NCBI GenBank assembly: GCA_023055355.1
Contig: JALJCS010000051.1
Coordinates: forward strand, 2,108,001-2,172,000
Direction: 5' to 3'
Length of the DNA: 64,000 nucleotides
Source of the DNA: Agelaius tricolor
Lineage: Eukaryota; Chordata; Aves; Passeriformes; Icteridae
This document shows, one piece after another, positions 50,401 to 57,296 of the stretch (position 1 is the first letter of the stretch; every line of letters starts with the position of its first letter). Below the pieces are notes generated by a model, which searched no databases, had not been told where the DNA came from, and worked only from the letters and a program-made list of their open reading frames with translations. Made by a program: the position numbers and the translations under genes.

Positions 50401-52118
50401 TTCCTGCAGGTCCTCGGCCTCAAAGGCCAACGCTGCCACTGTGGAGGGAATGCTGTGACCCCAAGCATTTGATGGTGACCACACCAAAGCAAGAGGTGGC
50501 TCCTTCAGCAGGAGAATGGCAAATGGCAATTTGGTGCCTTTGTGTCCTCAGCCTTCCCCCCCTGGTTTTAGCAATGGCAGCTACACTCCAGCACAGCCCA
50601 GCAGCTTCAGCAGAGGTCATTTGTGTTGGCTTAGTGCAGATCAGGACTCCCAGTCCACCACTCCCAGCAGTTTGCAATGACAACAGGACCTGGACACTGA
50701 GGTCTTTTGCTGGAGGCGAGCCTGTCACAAGCACTCACCCTCTTCAAACTTCATGTTAAACAGAAAGGAAAAGAGCGGGAAAAGGCTACCTTTGGACGAG
50801 TCTCACTCATGTCGAAACATGGGCCAATTCTGGGCAGAAAACTCCCCCCAGTGCTGGCCTCCTGCTTTGAGTTGACAAACTTCTCCCTCTGGAACTTAGA
50901 GGGAAGCAGCTGAAATGCAAAAACAAAAAAACAACAAAAAAACAAACAAAAACAAAAAAAAACCAAACAGCAAGAATGTCAGAGATGTGCTTGCTCAGAA
51001 AGGCTTTCCTTGAACAAGTGGCACTGATGAATAATTTGTGATCACAGCCACTAGGACAGTTCTGGAAACCCTGGAAGTTGCCTGCTGAAATACTTAGCAC
51101 CAATAAATTAATAATACAGAGTGCAATAGACATACTCCAGCCACATGGCTCTGTCCCATGAGTCTCTCTGTGATTGGATGGGACATGTTTGGGGATTTCT
51201 GCTCTTTGGGCATTTGTTTCCTCTTACATTTCACTGGATTGAGGCAGTGACCTTTCCAGAGAGTGGGGAGGAGCTCTCAGAACTGCCTGAACTCCACCCC
51301 TGCACAACACTCAAAACTCCCAGGCAGGAGATAGCACTGCTGGCTGAGTCCAAGGGAAGCAAGCAAGACAAGCTGCACCAAGAGTGAGGTGCACAGGAAT
51401 GTGTCCAAGTTTTAGCTCTCTCTGTTACTTAGCATTGGTTTTCTCTGTCTGGGCTGACAGAGCCCTCGAGAGAAGAAAACAGAGGGATGTCCTTGGCAGA
51501 GCCTCAGCAGTGGGGCATCTTCAGTCAAGTGAGCTGCAGACAGCAAGGGACCTTTGTGGCCCTGGCTCCAGTGCTGCCTGCAGGGCTGCATCTGTGCCCA
51601 CCCAGGAGCTGGGAGAGAACAGCTGCTTTGGAAGCTCTTCCAGCTGGGACCAGCCGTGGCTCTCAAGGCTTGGGGCAGAGTTTGAGCTTTCCCCCTCACA
51701 TGCCCAGGTGCCCAAGGGCAGCTTGGCCAGAGCAGCACAGGTGAGTGCCCAGCCTGACAGAAGGAATTGCTGTGGCAAAGGGGAAGGAAAGAAGCCCATG
51801 CTGAGGGCTTCAGCTGTACATTGGTTTCACTTGGCTCTGCTGGCACAGCCAGGCAAGGCGCTGGGCTGTCCCTGACACATCCCACAGTGTTCCCTACTGC
51901 ACCAGGACAGCCCCAGCAACAGGAGCATGGCACAGAGGGCTGGGGAGGGGCTCTGCAGCTTCAGAGCACTGCTGGACAACAGGGGCAGGGAGAGCAGGGA
52001 CACCAGGGCAGTTTCCAGCCTTAACACAGCCCCAGGGGCTACTCACAGTATTAGGCTTAAGTCCTTCCCTAAGCAAAAGTCGAGGTGTTGGTGTCCTTCC
52101 TGGGAATCCAGATGCCAT
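16643..52118 (-). CDS. HYDIN: Truncated HYDIN-like gene, complete copy (gene 2), 29 coding exons
   Basis: HYDIN is a giant axonemal protein of the central-pair C2 projection in motile cilia; its loss in mammals gives hydrocephalus and immotile cilia. I assembled 29 coding exons (listed separately). All introns are GT-AG, all phases match, and the total is 5,163 nt, giving 1,720 residues and a stop. Exon products follow vertebrate HYDIN in order from its N-terminus (for example CPVKHSTQKTLLVRNVGN, SDKPFAPELNLG-like TDKPFAPELNLG, TNCSPLPVQYRW, HVEGGPTYEV). Full-length vertebrate HYDIN is about 5,100 residues, so the copy stops at roughly one third. A block after exon 25 and the adenylate-kinase-like P-loop region between exons 27 and 28 are absent. 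The ATG has A at -3 and G at +4 with an in-frame TGA 18 nt upstream. Exon coordinates are manual; whether the product is made is unknown. Confidence 0.9.
18674..18755 (-). CDS. HYDIN: Gene 2 exon 28
   Basis: 82 nt, phase 1 in and 2 out: ELQREKALQRKAEVDKIILE. It is a charged coiled-coil-like piece comparable to mammalian QALRERKKREQERL, which follows the adenylate-kinase-like region. That region itself is absent between exons 27 and 28. Confidence 0.82.
19337..19547 (-). CDS. HYDIN: Gene 2 exon 27
   Basis: 211 nt, phase 0 in and 1 out. It starts ILRMAVGSEYQKSFVMPPRA, then MGETLPPEVL (mammalian KLKGYD...LLLPPRNPGEKLPPEL), and becomes an Ala/Lys/Glu-rich helix. Confidence 0.9.
19805..19861 (-). 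CDS. HYDIN: Gene 2 exon 26
   Basis: 19 codons, phase 0: VPCESHSLDFDEQYLEEEK, matching mammalian FPIEFYSLEFDQQYLIEEK without gaps. In the full-length protein this segment lies several hundred residues after exon 25, so exons have been lost between them. The frame is kept. Confidence 0.88.
20350..20406 (-). pseudogene. Possible relic of a lost HYDIN exon
   Basis: On the minus strand the frame reads MAISNPLHNAGNASFSGY, resembling the family's 'I.LTN.GK.GFEF' ASH strand that follows exon 25 in full-length HYDIN. It has no donor in a compatible phase: including it would shift the frame into exon 26. It is therefore best read as a decayed exon left in the intron. The copy is at 61,028-61,084. Confidence 0.4.
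20562..20771 (-). CDS. HYDIN: Gene 2 exon 25
   Basis: 70 codons, phase 0. It encodes FSILPMSGVLQPGESQQVSF, ALCHVEGGPTYEVLVTGEIS and YSVRPQEINCGLQ, matching mammalian FDILPIYGVLQP...CEVEGGPTYEIML. It is the last exon before the internal gap relative to full-length HYDIN. Confidence 0.95.
21470..21571 (-). CDS. HYDIN: Gene 2 exon 24
   Basis: 34 codons, phase 0: linker VQSDQLPEFPRLQVGFEGIS. Donor GTAGGA here, but GCAGGA at the same place in gene 3 (62,152). Support is splice sites and phase. Confidence 0.78.
22055..22217 (-). CDS. HYDIN: Gene 2 exon 23
   Basis: 163 nt, phase 2 in and 0 out. It is a basic linker, KFKPQPPKGKNTSLESPASR, followed by a short helical segment (RQEQAARMLKEVDDF). Conservation with mammalian HYDIN is low here, so support is mainly splice sites and phase. 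Confidence 0.8.
22258..22751. mobile_element. LTR-like interspersed repeat in intron 22 of gene 2
   Basis: An AT-rich block followed by CGGACGTCCGGGTACC and a mixed segment, flanked by TG and CA ends, with no coding content. Its composition contrasts with the flanking intron and resembles passerine retroviral LTRs. No target duplication is seen; family and orientation are not certain. A second copy is at 62,941-63,434. Confidence 0.45.
23021..23337 (-). CDS. HYDIN: Gene 2 exon 22
   Basis: 317 nt, phase 0 in and 2 out, one of the largest exons. It carries LYIVFDPAYELDLKSWKKEK, LQGEVHFPNLQMQPSSVEFG and MTNCSPLPVQYRWSFRSDSE. These match HYDIN over the whole length. Confidence 0.95.
23826..23966 (-). 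CDS. HYDIN: Gene 2 exon 21
   Basis: 47 codons, phase 0: LQYQPLSLKNTCLLPLDLML, then EQPFLVCDKEQQPLP (mammalian DYQPLAIKNISTLPVNLLL). Splice sites are CATAG and GTGAGC. Confidence 0.92.
25307..25450 (-). CDS. HYDIN: Gene 2 exon 20
   Basis: 48 codons, phase 0: FCEAIIGTSPKMERIIETII, then CQFIHPSIEVSARQFSF (mammalian CHAIIG...CEFVAPLIQLSTKQL). Confidence 0.93.
26016..26274 (-). CDS. HYDIN: Gene 2 exon 19
   Basis: 259 nt, phase 2 in and 0 out. It encodes FKVTNKGRRYHQLFWSAECY, a low-complexity charged linker, then SPVFGLEPLSMDLQPGQSED. Confidence 0.94.
27328..27566 (-). CDS. HYDIN: Gene 2 exon 18
   Basis: 239 nt, phase 0 in and 2 out. It encodes FVIEPSEGAIPARGEVPVTV and IGTTIVTDKPFAPELNLGYQ; the latter is one of the best conserved HYDIN stretches. 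Confidence 0.95.
28600..29400. other. Representative long intron without recognisable features
   Basis: The introns between exons 17 and 18 (27,567-29,403), 18 and 19, 20 and 21, 8 and 9, and 10 and 11 of gene 2 contain only unremarkable sequence: no exon with matching splice sites, RNA gene or clear repeat was found. The longest introns of the 5' part (exon 5 to 6, 42,057-45,080; exon 4 to 5; exon 3 to 4) are likewise empty apart from the microsatellite. Confidence 0.5.
29404..29556 (-). CDS. HYDIN: Gene 2 exon 17
   Basis: 51 codons, phase 0: IYPSPSVLEFGSIPALQPAS, then FTLFNKGLVPVDF. This is the start of another ASH domain (mammalian VHPNQVDFGNIYV). Confidence 0.92.
30431..30595 (-). CDS. 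HYDIN: Gene 2 exon 16
   Basis: 55 codons, phase 0. It encodes CGIVQPYGTAEIPVIIEVQT and LGEHRTKALVGVFGD. It is relatively CpG-rich for this window, a property of the exon rather than of a promoter as far as I can see. Confidence 0.92.
31047..31182 (-). CDS. HYDIN: Gene 2 exon 15
   Basis: 136 nt, phase 2 in and 0 out. It encodes ECHLKVPYERKLVIRNLSNL, the 'L.YPYE..L.L.N...LPG.Y' stretch of HYDIN. Confidence 0.92.
31628..31728 (-). CDS. HYDIN: Gene 2 exon 14
   Basis: 101 nt, phase 0 in and 2 out: VTLCSNTVMEFYRRLLVDLE followed by GFGEGVASVVITA, matching mammalian VTLCSNTVQKYELALVVDVE. Confidence 0.93.
32100..32757 (-). mobile_element. LTR-like element in intron 13 of gene 2
   Basis: On the minus strand it starts TGTGTTGCGG, has a pyrimidine-rich middle, GGAATAAACCC near its last third and then a GC-richer R/U5-like tail. 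This is LTR architecture without coding sequence. The 3' limit is uncertain. It is the only large interspersed element in the singly represented part of the window. Confidence 0.5.
33183..33415 (-). CDS. HYDIN: Gene 2 exon 13
   Basis: 233 nt, phase 1 in and 0 out. It includes CSMVPVTFKLRMSDDGTQPA and VEPREFTMNPSQGTILPQGH, matching the corresponding HYDIN ASH domain. Confidence 0.93.
34363..34430 (-). CDS. HYDIN: Gene 2 exon 12
   Basis: A short 68-nt exon, phase 2 in and 1 out: GSVTGPNLHFDLPELDFGDI, matching mammalian GCVIGPTFHFNVPALHFGDV. Confidence 0.92.
35952..36175 (-). CDS. HYDIN: Gene 2 exon 11
   Basis: 224 nt, phase 0 in and 2 out. It encodes most of an ASH domain, with VEPEQGMIAPGGTQTVQISF and GSFEEKFQFSVAGSP. 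Confidence 0.94.
37343..37461 (-). CDS. HYDIN: Gene 2 exon 10
   Basis: 119 nt, phase 1 in and 0 out. It encodes GREIRLPLCLRGKGQGPLVE, matching the mammalian GREIRLPLRIKGEGMGP, and continues TLNLGNVFV. The adjacent CR1 fragment lies in the intron. Confidence 0.92.
37575..37671 (+). mobile_element. CR1 LINE 3' end fragment in intron
   Basis: It reads GGGGGAGGTGTCCCAGCCCATGGCAGGGG, then TAGATGATCTTTAAGGTCC and ends TGTGATTCTGTGG, the end of an older CR1 subfamily. It is in the intron between exons 9 and 10 of gene 2. Confidence 0.75.
38378..38477 (-). CDS. HYDIN: Gene 2 exon 9
   Basis: 100 nt, phase 0 in and 1 out: EGEIGPNCSAEITVTFKPLE, matching mammalian EGDVWPNSSAEITVYFNPLE. It was too short and split to appear as an obvious open frame; found by continuing the protein alignment. 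Confidence 0.92.
39565..39757 (-). CDS. HYDIN: Gene 2 exon 8
   Basis: 193 nt, phase 2 in and 0 out, ending in SDNFFIEPL (mammalian NNVFTVEPL). It is a charged linker leading into the next ASH domain. Donor GTAAGT. Confidence 0.88.
40434..40638 (-). CDS. HYDIN: Gene 2 exon 7
   Basis: 205 nt, phase 1 in and 2 out. It holds VFLENRSNITAHFQWKALPS followed by an EEEENKEKR charged run, as in the mammalian protein. The best donor, GTTGGT, is weak, but it is the only one that keeps the frame into exon 8. Confidence 0.85.
41938..42056 (-). CDS. HYDIN: Gene 2 exon 6
   Basis: 119 nt, phase 2 in and 1 out. It encodes PFSVVPTAGTLAAGDTMQVT, the 'PxxGxLxxGxxxxVxVxF' half of an ASH domain. Confidence 0.93.
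43582..43626. repeat. (ATTCC)9 microsatellite, second copy
   Basis: Same unit number as the other copy, which suggests the duplication is recent or that the copies have been homogenised, since such arrays usually change fast. Confidence 0.97.
45081..45280 (-). CDS. HYDIN: Gene 2 exon 5
   Basis: 200 nt, phase 0 in and 2 out. It encodes ARAILDFPAQVDFSECPVKH and TQKTLLVRNVGN, strongly conserved with mammalian HYDIN. It is identical at the nucleotide level to the gene 1 exon, unlike exons 2-4. Confidence 0.95.
46728..46862 (-). CDS. HYDIN: Gene 2 exon 4
   Basis: 45 codons, phase 0, ending VRIRFSPDENK. It continues the first ASH-type domain and matches the family pattern ESSPYF...PG...F.P.ENK. 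Acceptor CAG, donor GTGAGG. Confidence 0.92.
48625..48744 (-). CDS. HYDIN: Gene 2 exon 3
   Basis: 40 codons, phase 0. It contains PRELVFQNVVAHEVSEMVLS, the start of the first ASH-type domain (mammalian SEIIFQNFVPCEVYEVPL). It carries FGVSP where gene 1 has LAVSP, one of the clearest differences between copies. Confidence 0.9.
50790..50909 (-). CDS. HYDIN: Gene 2 exon 2
   Basis: 40 codons, phase 0 at both ends, starting LLPSKFQREKFVNSKQEAST. It matches the HYDIN N-terminal stretch TPSQFLKEM...QRLAST. The acceptor is preceded by a long T-rich tract (A-rich on the plus strand). Donor GTAGCC. Confidence 0.85.
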
Positions 52119-52163
52119 TGTGAAGTGATGATGTCACAGATGAGTGACAGTCCCTCAACAGAA
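52047..52163 (-). CDS. HYDIN: Gene 2 exon 1 (start codon exon)
   Basis: It encodes 24 residues beginning MASGFPGRTPTPRLLLREGL. Coding begins at 52,118. The bases above that are 5' leader after a CAG acceptor that follows a T-rich stretch. The donor is GTGAGT, phase 0. An in-frame TGA just upstream and a strong Kozak context support this start. I do not see sequence conservation with mammalian HYDIN here, which fits a poorly conserved N-terminus. Confidence 0.75.
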
Positions 52164-52525
52164 CTGGAAGGAACAACAATGGAACTCTGAAAATCCAGAA
52201 CCCAGTTCATGGCAGACTCAAGGGATATACTGGTGCTAAAGATTTTCTATGATTTGAAACTAGCTATGTGCTTGTTTGGCATAAGCAGCTAGTATTGTTA
52301 GGCCTCTAGTTGGACTTTATTTGAACTACATGGTTACCTTGTGCAATTCAAAGATGGATCATACTGAAACCTGGAGCTAAAATGCTCAACATTAAAAATA
52401 CTTAGAACAATCAAAGCTGTAGCTTAAATATTATTTAAAAACAGCTTGAGTGGACCTCCTCTTCTTAAGGCTAAACAACCCCTGCTCTCTCAGCTGCTCC
52501 TCACAGGACTTGAGAGAGACTGGAG

Positions 52526-53570
52526 TGTTATGGTTAATGGCTTAAATATTGCTATAAAGAAATTTTTGCCCATTGTGACAAAACTGTATAGAGAAGCTGA
52601 GACCCCCAAGCCCACCCTTCCCTGAAAATGCCTCCTGACTGGAACTTGGCACTGTGAGTTAAGCTGCCTAAGGGAACTTGAGACAAGATAAAGCTGACAC
52701 TAGCATCCCATTAGCTCAGGTCTGGGGAGAAGTGAACAAGGCTGAGGGAGAAAAATACATCCCCACTAAAGCCAGACCCAGCAGCTGTGCTGAAAACCAG
52801 CTCTGTCTGCCTTCAGGCTGGGGAAGTCATAGCCACAGACTCGTCTGCTGAGGCCAGGTTTGCACTCAAACCTCCCATCAACAGAGGGGGGAGGAGGAAA
52901 TTCTGGGCGTGTGGCACAACCTCTGCTAAGGGGCAGTGGACACCCATCCTCCCTCAGGCAAACTGGCTCAGCTCTAAAAGCCCCCAGCCCCAGAAGGCCA
53001 CATCCAGGGGACCTTCCCATGAGGGGCAGCTGAGGGGGTGTCATAACCCATCAAAGACCTCCAAAGTGCCCCCAGAGCCATTCCTGAGGCCTTGCACCAG
53101 ACGACTGCAGGGCATGCAAAGTAACACAACAGATCTGAAAAGCCACAACCCAATTCAGGGCAGACTCAAAGGATATCCTAGTGCTAAAGATTTTATATTA
53201 TTTGAGAGTAGCAAGAGACAGAGCCAAACTTGCTCCAGCCCAGGGAGCTACCTGGGCAGTGCCACCTTGCCCAAATCTGCATTAATCCTTTGGAGTCTTC
53301 CATTTTGTGAGGCCTCACCACAGAGAAGACCAGAAGAGGATTGAATGGGATGGGATCCATGGAATGGTGATATTTTCTACTAAATCTCTCTCTGTCGCTC
53401 TCTTTCTTCCCCCCTTCCCAGCTCCCACCCTCCCCCCTCCTTTTGCTATTTCTTTCTCCCTCTCTCTTCCTTACATTTACTGTTCCATAAAATCCAAACT
53501 ATTGACTTTGGCACATGGTCATGTTTTATTAAGGCATCTCCTTAATAATTTTAATAACCAGATCATAACA
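52526..53570. mobile_element. Probable solo LTR, second copy (before gene 2 exon 1)
   Basis: Duplicate of the element at 11.8-12.8 kb with the same inverted ends. It was therefore inserted before the segmental duplication. Confidence 0.55.
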
Positions 53571-53854
53571 ACCCCCTGAAACTTGAACAGAACTCATTCA
53601 CCTATAAGTAGTTTAAATAAATACTATAGGAAAAAATGGATAGACTAGTATATTTAGGAAATGTTGCATTTCTTCGGTGAGACAAAAAGCACCATCAGCA
53701 GACCATATATGGTTCATCCCCTCAGCTGTACATGCCACCAAACTGAAGACTGGCATTATCCCATCCTGTATTTCCCTCTGGCATTCTCTTTCAGAGCAGA
53801 GATGTGACAAAACCAGAAAGTACAACCTGAGTCAATCTTTACCTTCAAACGAAA

Positions 53855-54100
53855 TTCAGGACTCCCTCGCAAAGACCAATGCTTTGTAAGTTCAGGACTC
53901 CCTCACAGAAACCAATGTTCTGTGAATTTAGGAGTCCCTCACAAAGACCAATGCTTTGTAAGTTCAGGACTCCCTCACAGAAACCAATGTTCTGTGAATT
54001 TAGGAGTCCCTAGCAAAAACCAATGTTTTGCGAGTTTCCGAGTTGCTCACAGAGACCAATTCTCCGCGAAATCACAGGACTCGTAGAGACCAATCTCTGC
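53855..54100. repeat. 36-bp minisatellite with CCAAT boxes, gene 2 (seven boxes)
   Basis: The same array with one 72-bp dimer fewer: CCAAT at 53,876, 53,912, 53,948, 53,984, 54,020, 54,056 and 54,090. All boxes are intact although surrounding unit bases have changed (for example CTCGC, CTAGC). Confidence 0.92.
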
Positions 54101-54262
54101 GAACCATTCGCTTGGCTAATGCCGAGTGCGAATGAGCAGCAGCGCCGGCTGCGGGCGCTGAGGCCACGGCGCCGTCACAGACGCTGAGGGCCCGGGCGCG
54201 GTTACCGGGCAACCGCGGCACCGAGCCTGGGGCCGGCCCGGCCCGGGCCGCGCTGCTTTGCA
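54096..54262 (-). promoter_or_regulatory. CpG-rich promoter of gene 2
   Basis: Second copy of the island, about 2 kb upstream of the gene 2 start codon. It is nearly identical to the gene 1 island, with the X-box intact. Having its own promoter implies each array unit could be transcribed separately rather than as read-through from the full-length locus. Confidence 0.7.
54201..54213. promoter_or_regulatory. RFX X-box (gene 2 promoter)
   Basis: Identical to the site at the gene 1 promoter although a base just beside it differs (CGTGGC versus CGCGGC). Conservation of the site suggests, but does not prove, that promoter function is retained. Confidence 0.75.
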
Positions 54263-54396
54263 GAGGACATTGGCACTTTTGCTGCTGACTTGGCTTTAGT
54301 GCTTTCTGACGAGTCTTTCTGTATTTATGAAAGATTAAAATGTGGTGATAAAGGCACCTACGGCACTGCTCTTTGTATAGCACTAGGATGCTATCC

Positions 54397-54802
54397 TGGC
54401 TGGAGCCCCAGCAGGGGCTGAGGGAGCTGGGCAGGGGCTGAGCCTGGAGCAAAGGAGGCTCAGGAGGGCCCTTGTGGCTCTGCACAACTCCCTGCCAGGA
54501 GGGGACAGCCGGGGGGTCGGGCTGTGCTCCCAGGGACAGGGACAGGAGCAGAGGGAACGGCCTCAGGCTGCGCTCAGGCTGGGCACCAGCAGGAATTTCC
54601 CCATGGAAAGGCTGCTCAGGCCTTGGCAGGGGCTGCCCAGGGAGCTTGGCAGTGCCCATCCCTGCAGGTGTCCCAGGAAGGGCTGGAGGTGGCACTCAGG
54701 GCTCTGGGCTGGGGACAAGGTGGGCATCAGGCACAGCTGGGAATCCGTGGTCTCAGGGAGCTTTCCCAACCTTGATGATTTCATGAGTCTGTGATTCTAT
54801 GA
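54397..54802 (+). mobile_element. CR1 LINE 3' end, second copy
   Basis: Duplicate of the CR1 at 13.7-14.1 kb, with a few substitutions. It sits just upstream of the gene 2 promoter. Confidence 0.9.
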
Positions 54803-56775
54803 AGGGATGATTCAAAACAGATTTTAACTCCAAATATATCATACACAAATATTACAAAGGTCAAAATTCCCGTGAAAGAAATTTAAGATTATTCTTTAAG
54901 ATTGAAATAATCATATGTCAATGTTGCATACAACATTGTTACGTACAATATTGTAAAGCCGTATAAAAGAAGAGCTTTGTTACCCTTGTAAAATTATGGC
55001 TCAGGCCTGCTGCTTCAGCTAAGTACAGCTAACAGCTAGCCTGACAAGTTCCTGTGAGAAAGGAGAAGAAAGAAGAAGAAAGACTTCTACCCACAGCTTC
55101 TATCCAGGAGACAAGAATGTAAACCTCGTTAGGGAGGAAAGGTTTTGACTAACGTGTACTTTAGCAACTACCAACCAATGAACCGAATTGCAGTAAATTA
55201 CTAACCAATTAAAATGAAAGACAATGCCTTTAGAAAACCATCTAAATGTGAGCTGTGAAGAATAAAGATGGGCTGTTGTGCATGAAGATAGCGACATGTA
55301 AGGACAGCATTACATGAACTACCCTTGGGTTTAACATCTTCAGTGAAAAGTTAAACTGGACCTGTCTATTAGGAAAGGATTATTGGTTCAAATTTTCTTG
55401 TCCTTGAAGAGAATTCAAAAGTCTTTATAGATATATTACTGCTTATGTAAATACAAACACCTTCATGTTAACATGTAGAGATACATTCTGATTAACATTA
55501 TTGACAGACCAATGGAAGAGGAAAACTAATCAGATTTTATAGGCTGACTTCTTCCCTCTAATACCTGGCCTTTCTGGCTGAGATGCCAGACTCATGACCA
55601 TACTGCTTAATTCTTTTTCAGTTAAAGATGATGCAGAGTTGTGAGAAAAGCTGTGCCTCCAATGAGGCCTGGCCTTGTACACATCTCGTAAAAAAGATAT
55701 TTCTGTGTTTGAAGTTTCTCAAAAGGCAGATCTTTGCCGTGGAAATGCAACTCTCAGTCAGTGACTGTGTTGGCAGAAGATGAAATAAAATGCAGCTTGT
55801 GCCTTTTCTGTGTTTATCTTTTTGTGTGCGGGTTTTAGAGTTTGTTTTGTGTTGCTGCCTTTGCCCTGCTCTTTTCCCCGCGGGTGTTTTGGGGGAGCAG
55901 AGGTGCAGCGGCCCCGGGGGCGCTGTGGCGGCCGAGCCAGGCGAGCCCAGAGCGGGCCGCATTCACGGCCGCAGGGCCCTGCTGGGATCCATGGATAATG
56001 AGAGGATTGGCCCGCGCAATGAAGGGATGACTATTGTGTGAATATTAAGAGAAGCTTTATTGATGTGTAGTTATGTCATTGCACTTTAAATGTCCTCTCT
56101 TCTCCCCATAGTTTCCCTTTTTGTAGGGCTTTCCCTCTGCCCTGTGGGCGGCACAGGCCCCTGCTCTGGCGCAGAGCTGCTTGATTACTTCTGTCTGATA
56201 GGAGGCAGGAGCCTTACCTACTGTGTTTGTGCGCCTTGAAAACGTGTTGCTATAGGGTTTTTTTAAGTTTATTTCGTTTTCTGACTAAATTCTGATTGTT
56301 TTATATAGTTTTACAGTTACTGGAGAGATTGAAAAGCGGTAAATGCAACGCCTTATTACCTATCAAATTTTAACATGGTCTGATATTTTTAACAAGAATG
56401 CTAACAAATTTGCCATATAAAATGATGCCAGATACAGTCACAAAAAGCTGTTGGGTTGTTCAGCAATATGCTAAATTGCACGTTATTATATTTATTTTTC
56501 AGTAACCCTGCACTTTAAAAAGTCGTACTGAATTTCTGTTTCCATGGAATTTGCAGTTCCCATGAGTTTTTCTCATAACTGATTTACTTAGAATTCCAAT
56601 ATGCTTTTTACAACTTTAATCCCTCCAGTAGACCATCATGCTGTTATTTCATTTATGGCTTATTCACCTTTCAGTTGTCTAACAGATAATAACCAGTGAA
56701 AACCTTCATGAGATAATACCCTCACAAGAGTGAGCTGTTTCAACATCAGAACATAGGAGCCTTTTTTAAATGAAT

Positions 56776-57242
56776 GAAAAGGGGGAGATGTCATAGACAG
56801 GTAGAATAATAATAAAAGAAAGGCCTTATGAAATCAGGCCTTGTTCTGCAATATTAACAGCTGGCCTGTCATCTCTTCTAAGTGCAGAGAAGCAGTTACA
56901 AGTTCCCATGTGAAGCTATTTTGAGAATGAGAGTTTGTTAACAATCTGTTCTGAGGGTGAAAAACAAATGTACCTGCAACAACAAGGATTTGTCCCATGA
57001 GAATCAGTGCAGAGAACAAGTAAACAATACAATAGAGAGATTTGATGCACAAGTAAAATATATTTTATTAACCAATAGCGTAATTAGAAAGAAATCTATT
57101 AAATAAAGTTGGACACGAGGTCTGAAACTGTAGAAACTGAGTTGAGTGAATAAAGAATAATCTTTCCCTGCCTGAAAAAACTGAGTCCCAAGAAGGGGTA
57201 ACCTCCCCATCAGCACAGATGATACCCAGTCATTGTGGAACA
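56776..57242 (+). mobile_element. LTR-like fragment with polypurine tract, at the 3' end of gene 3
   Basis: Second copy of the same element, in the same position relative to the stop codon. Two or three short indels distinguish it from the first. Confidence 0.5.
57064..57069 (-). terminator. Candidate poly(A) signal of gene 3
   Basis: AATAAA on the minus strand at the equivalent place, about 230 nt after the gene 3 stop. Confidence 0.5.
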
Positions 57243-57296
57243 TCATCATCTGACTGTCCCCTCTGTAACTTTGCTTTGCATCTCCAGCTGAGATGA

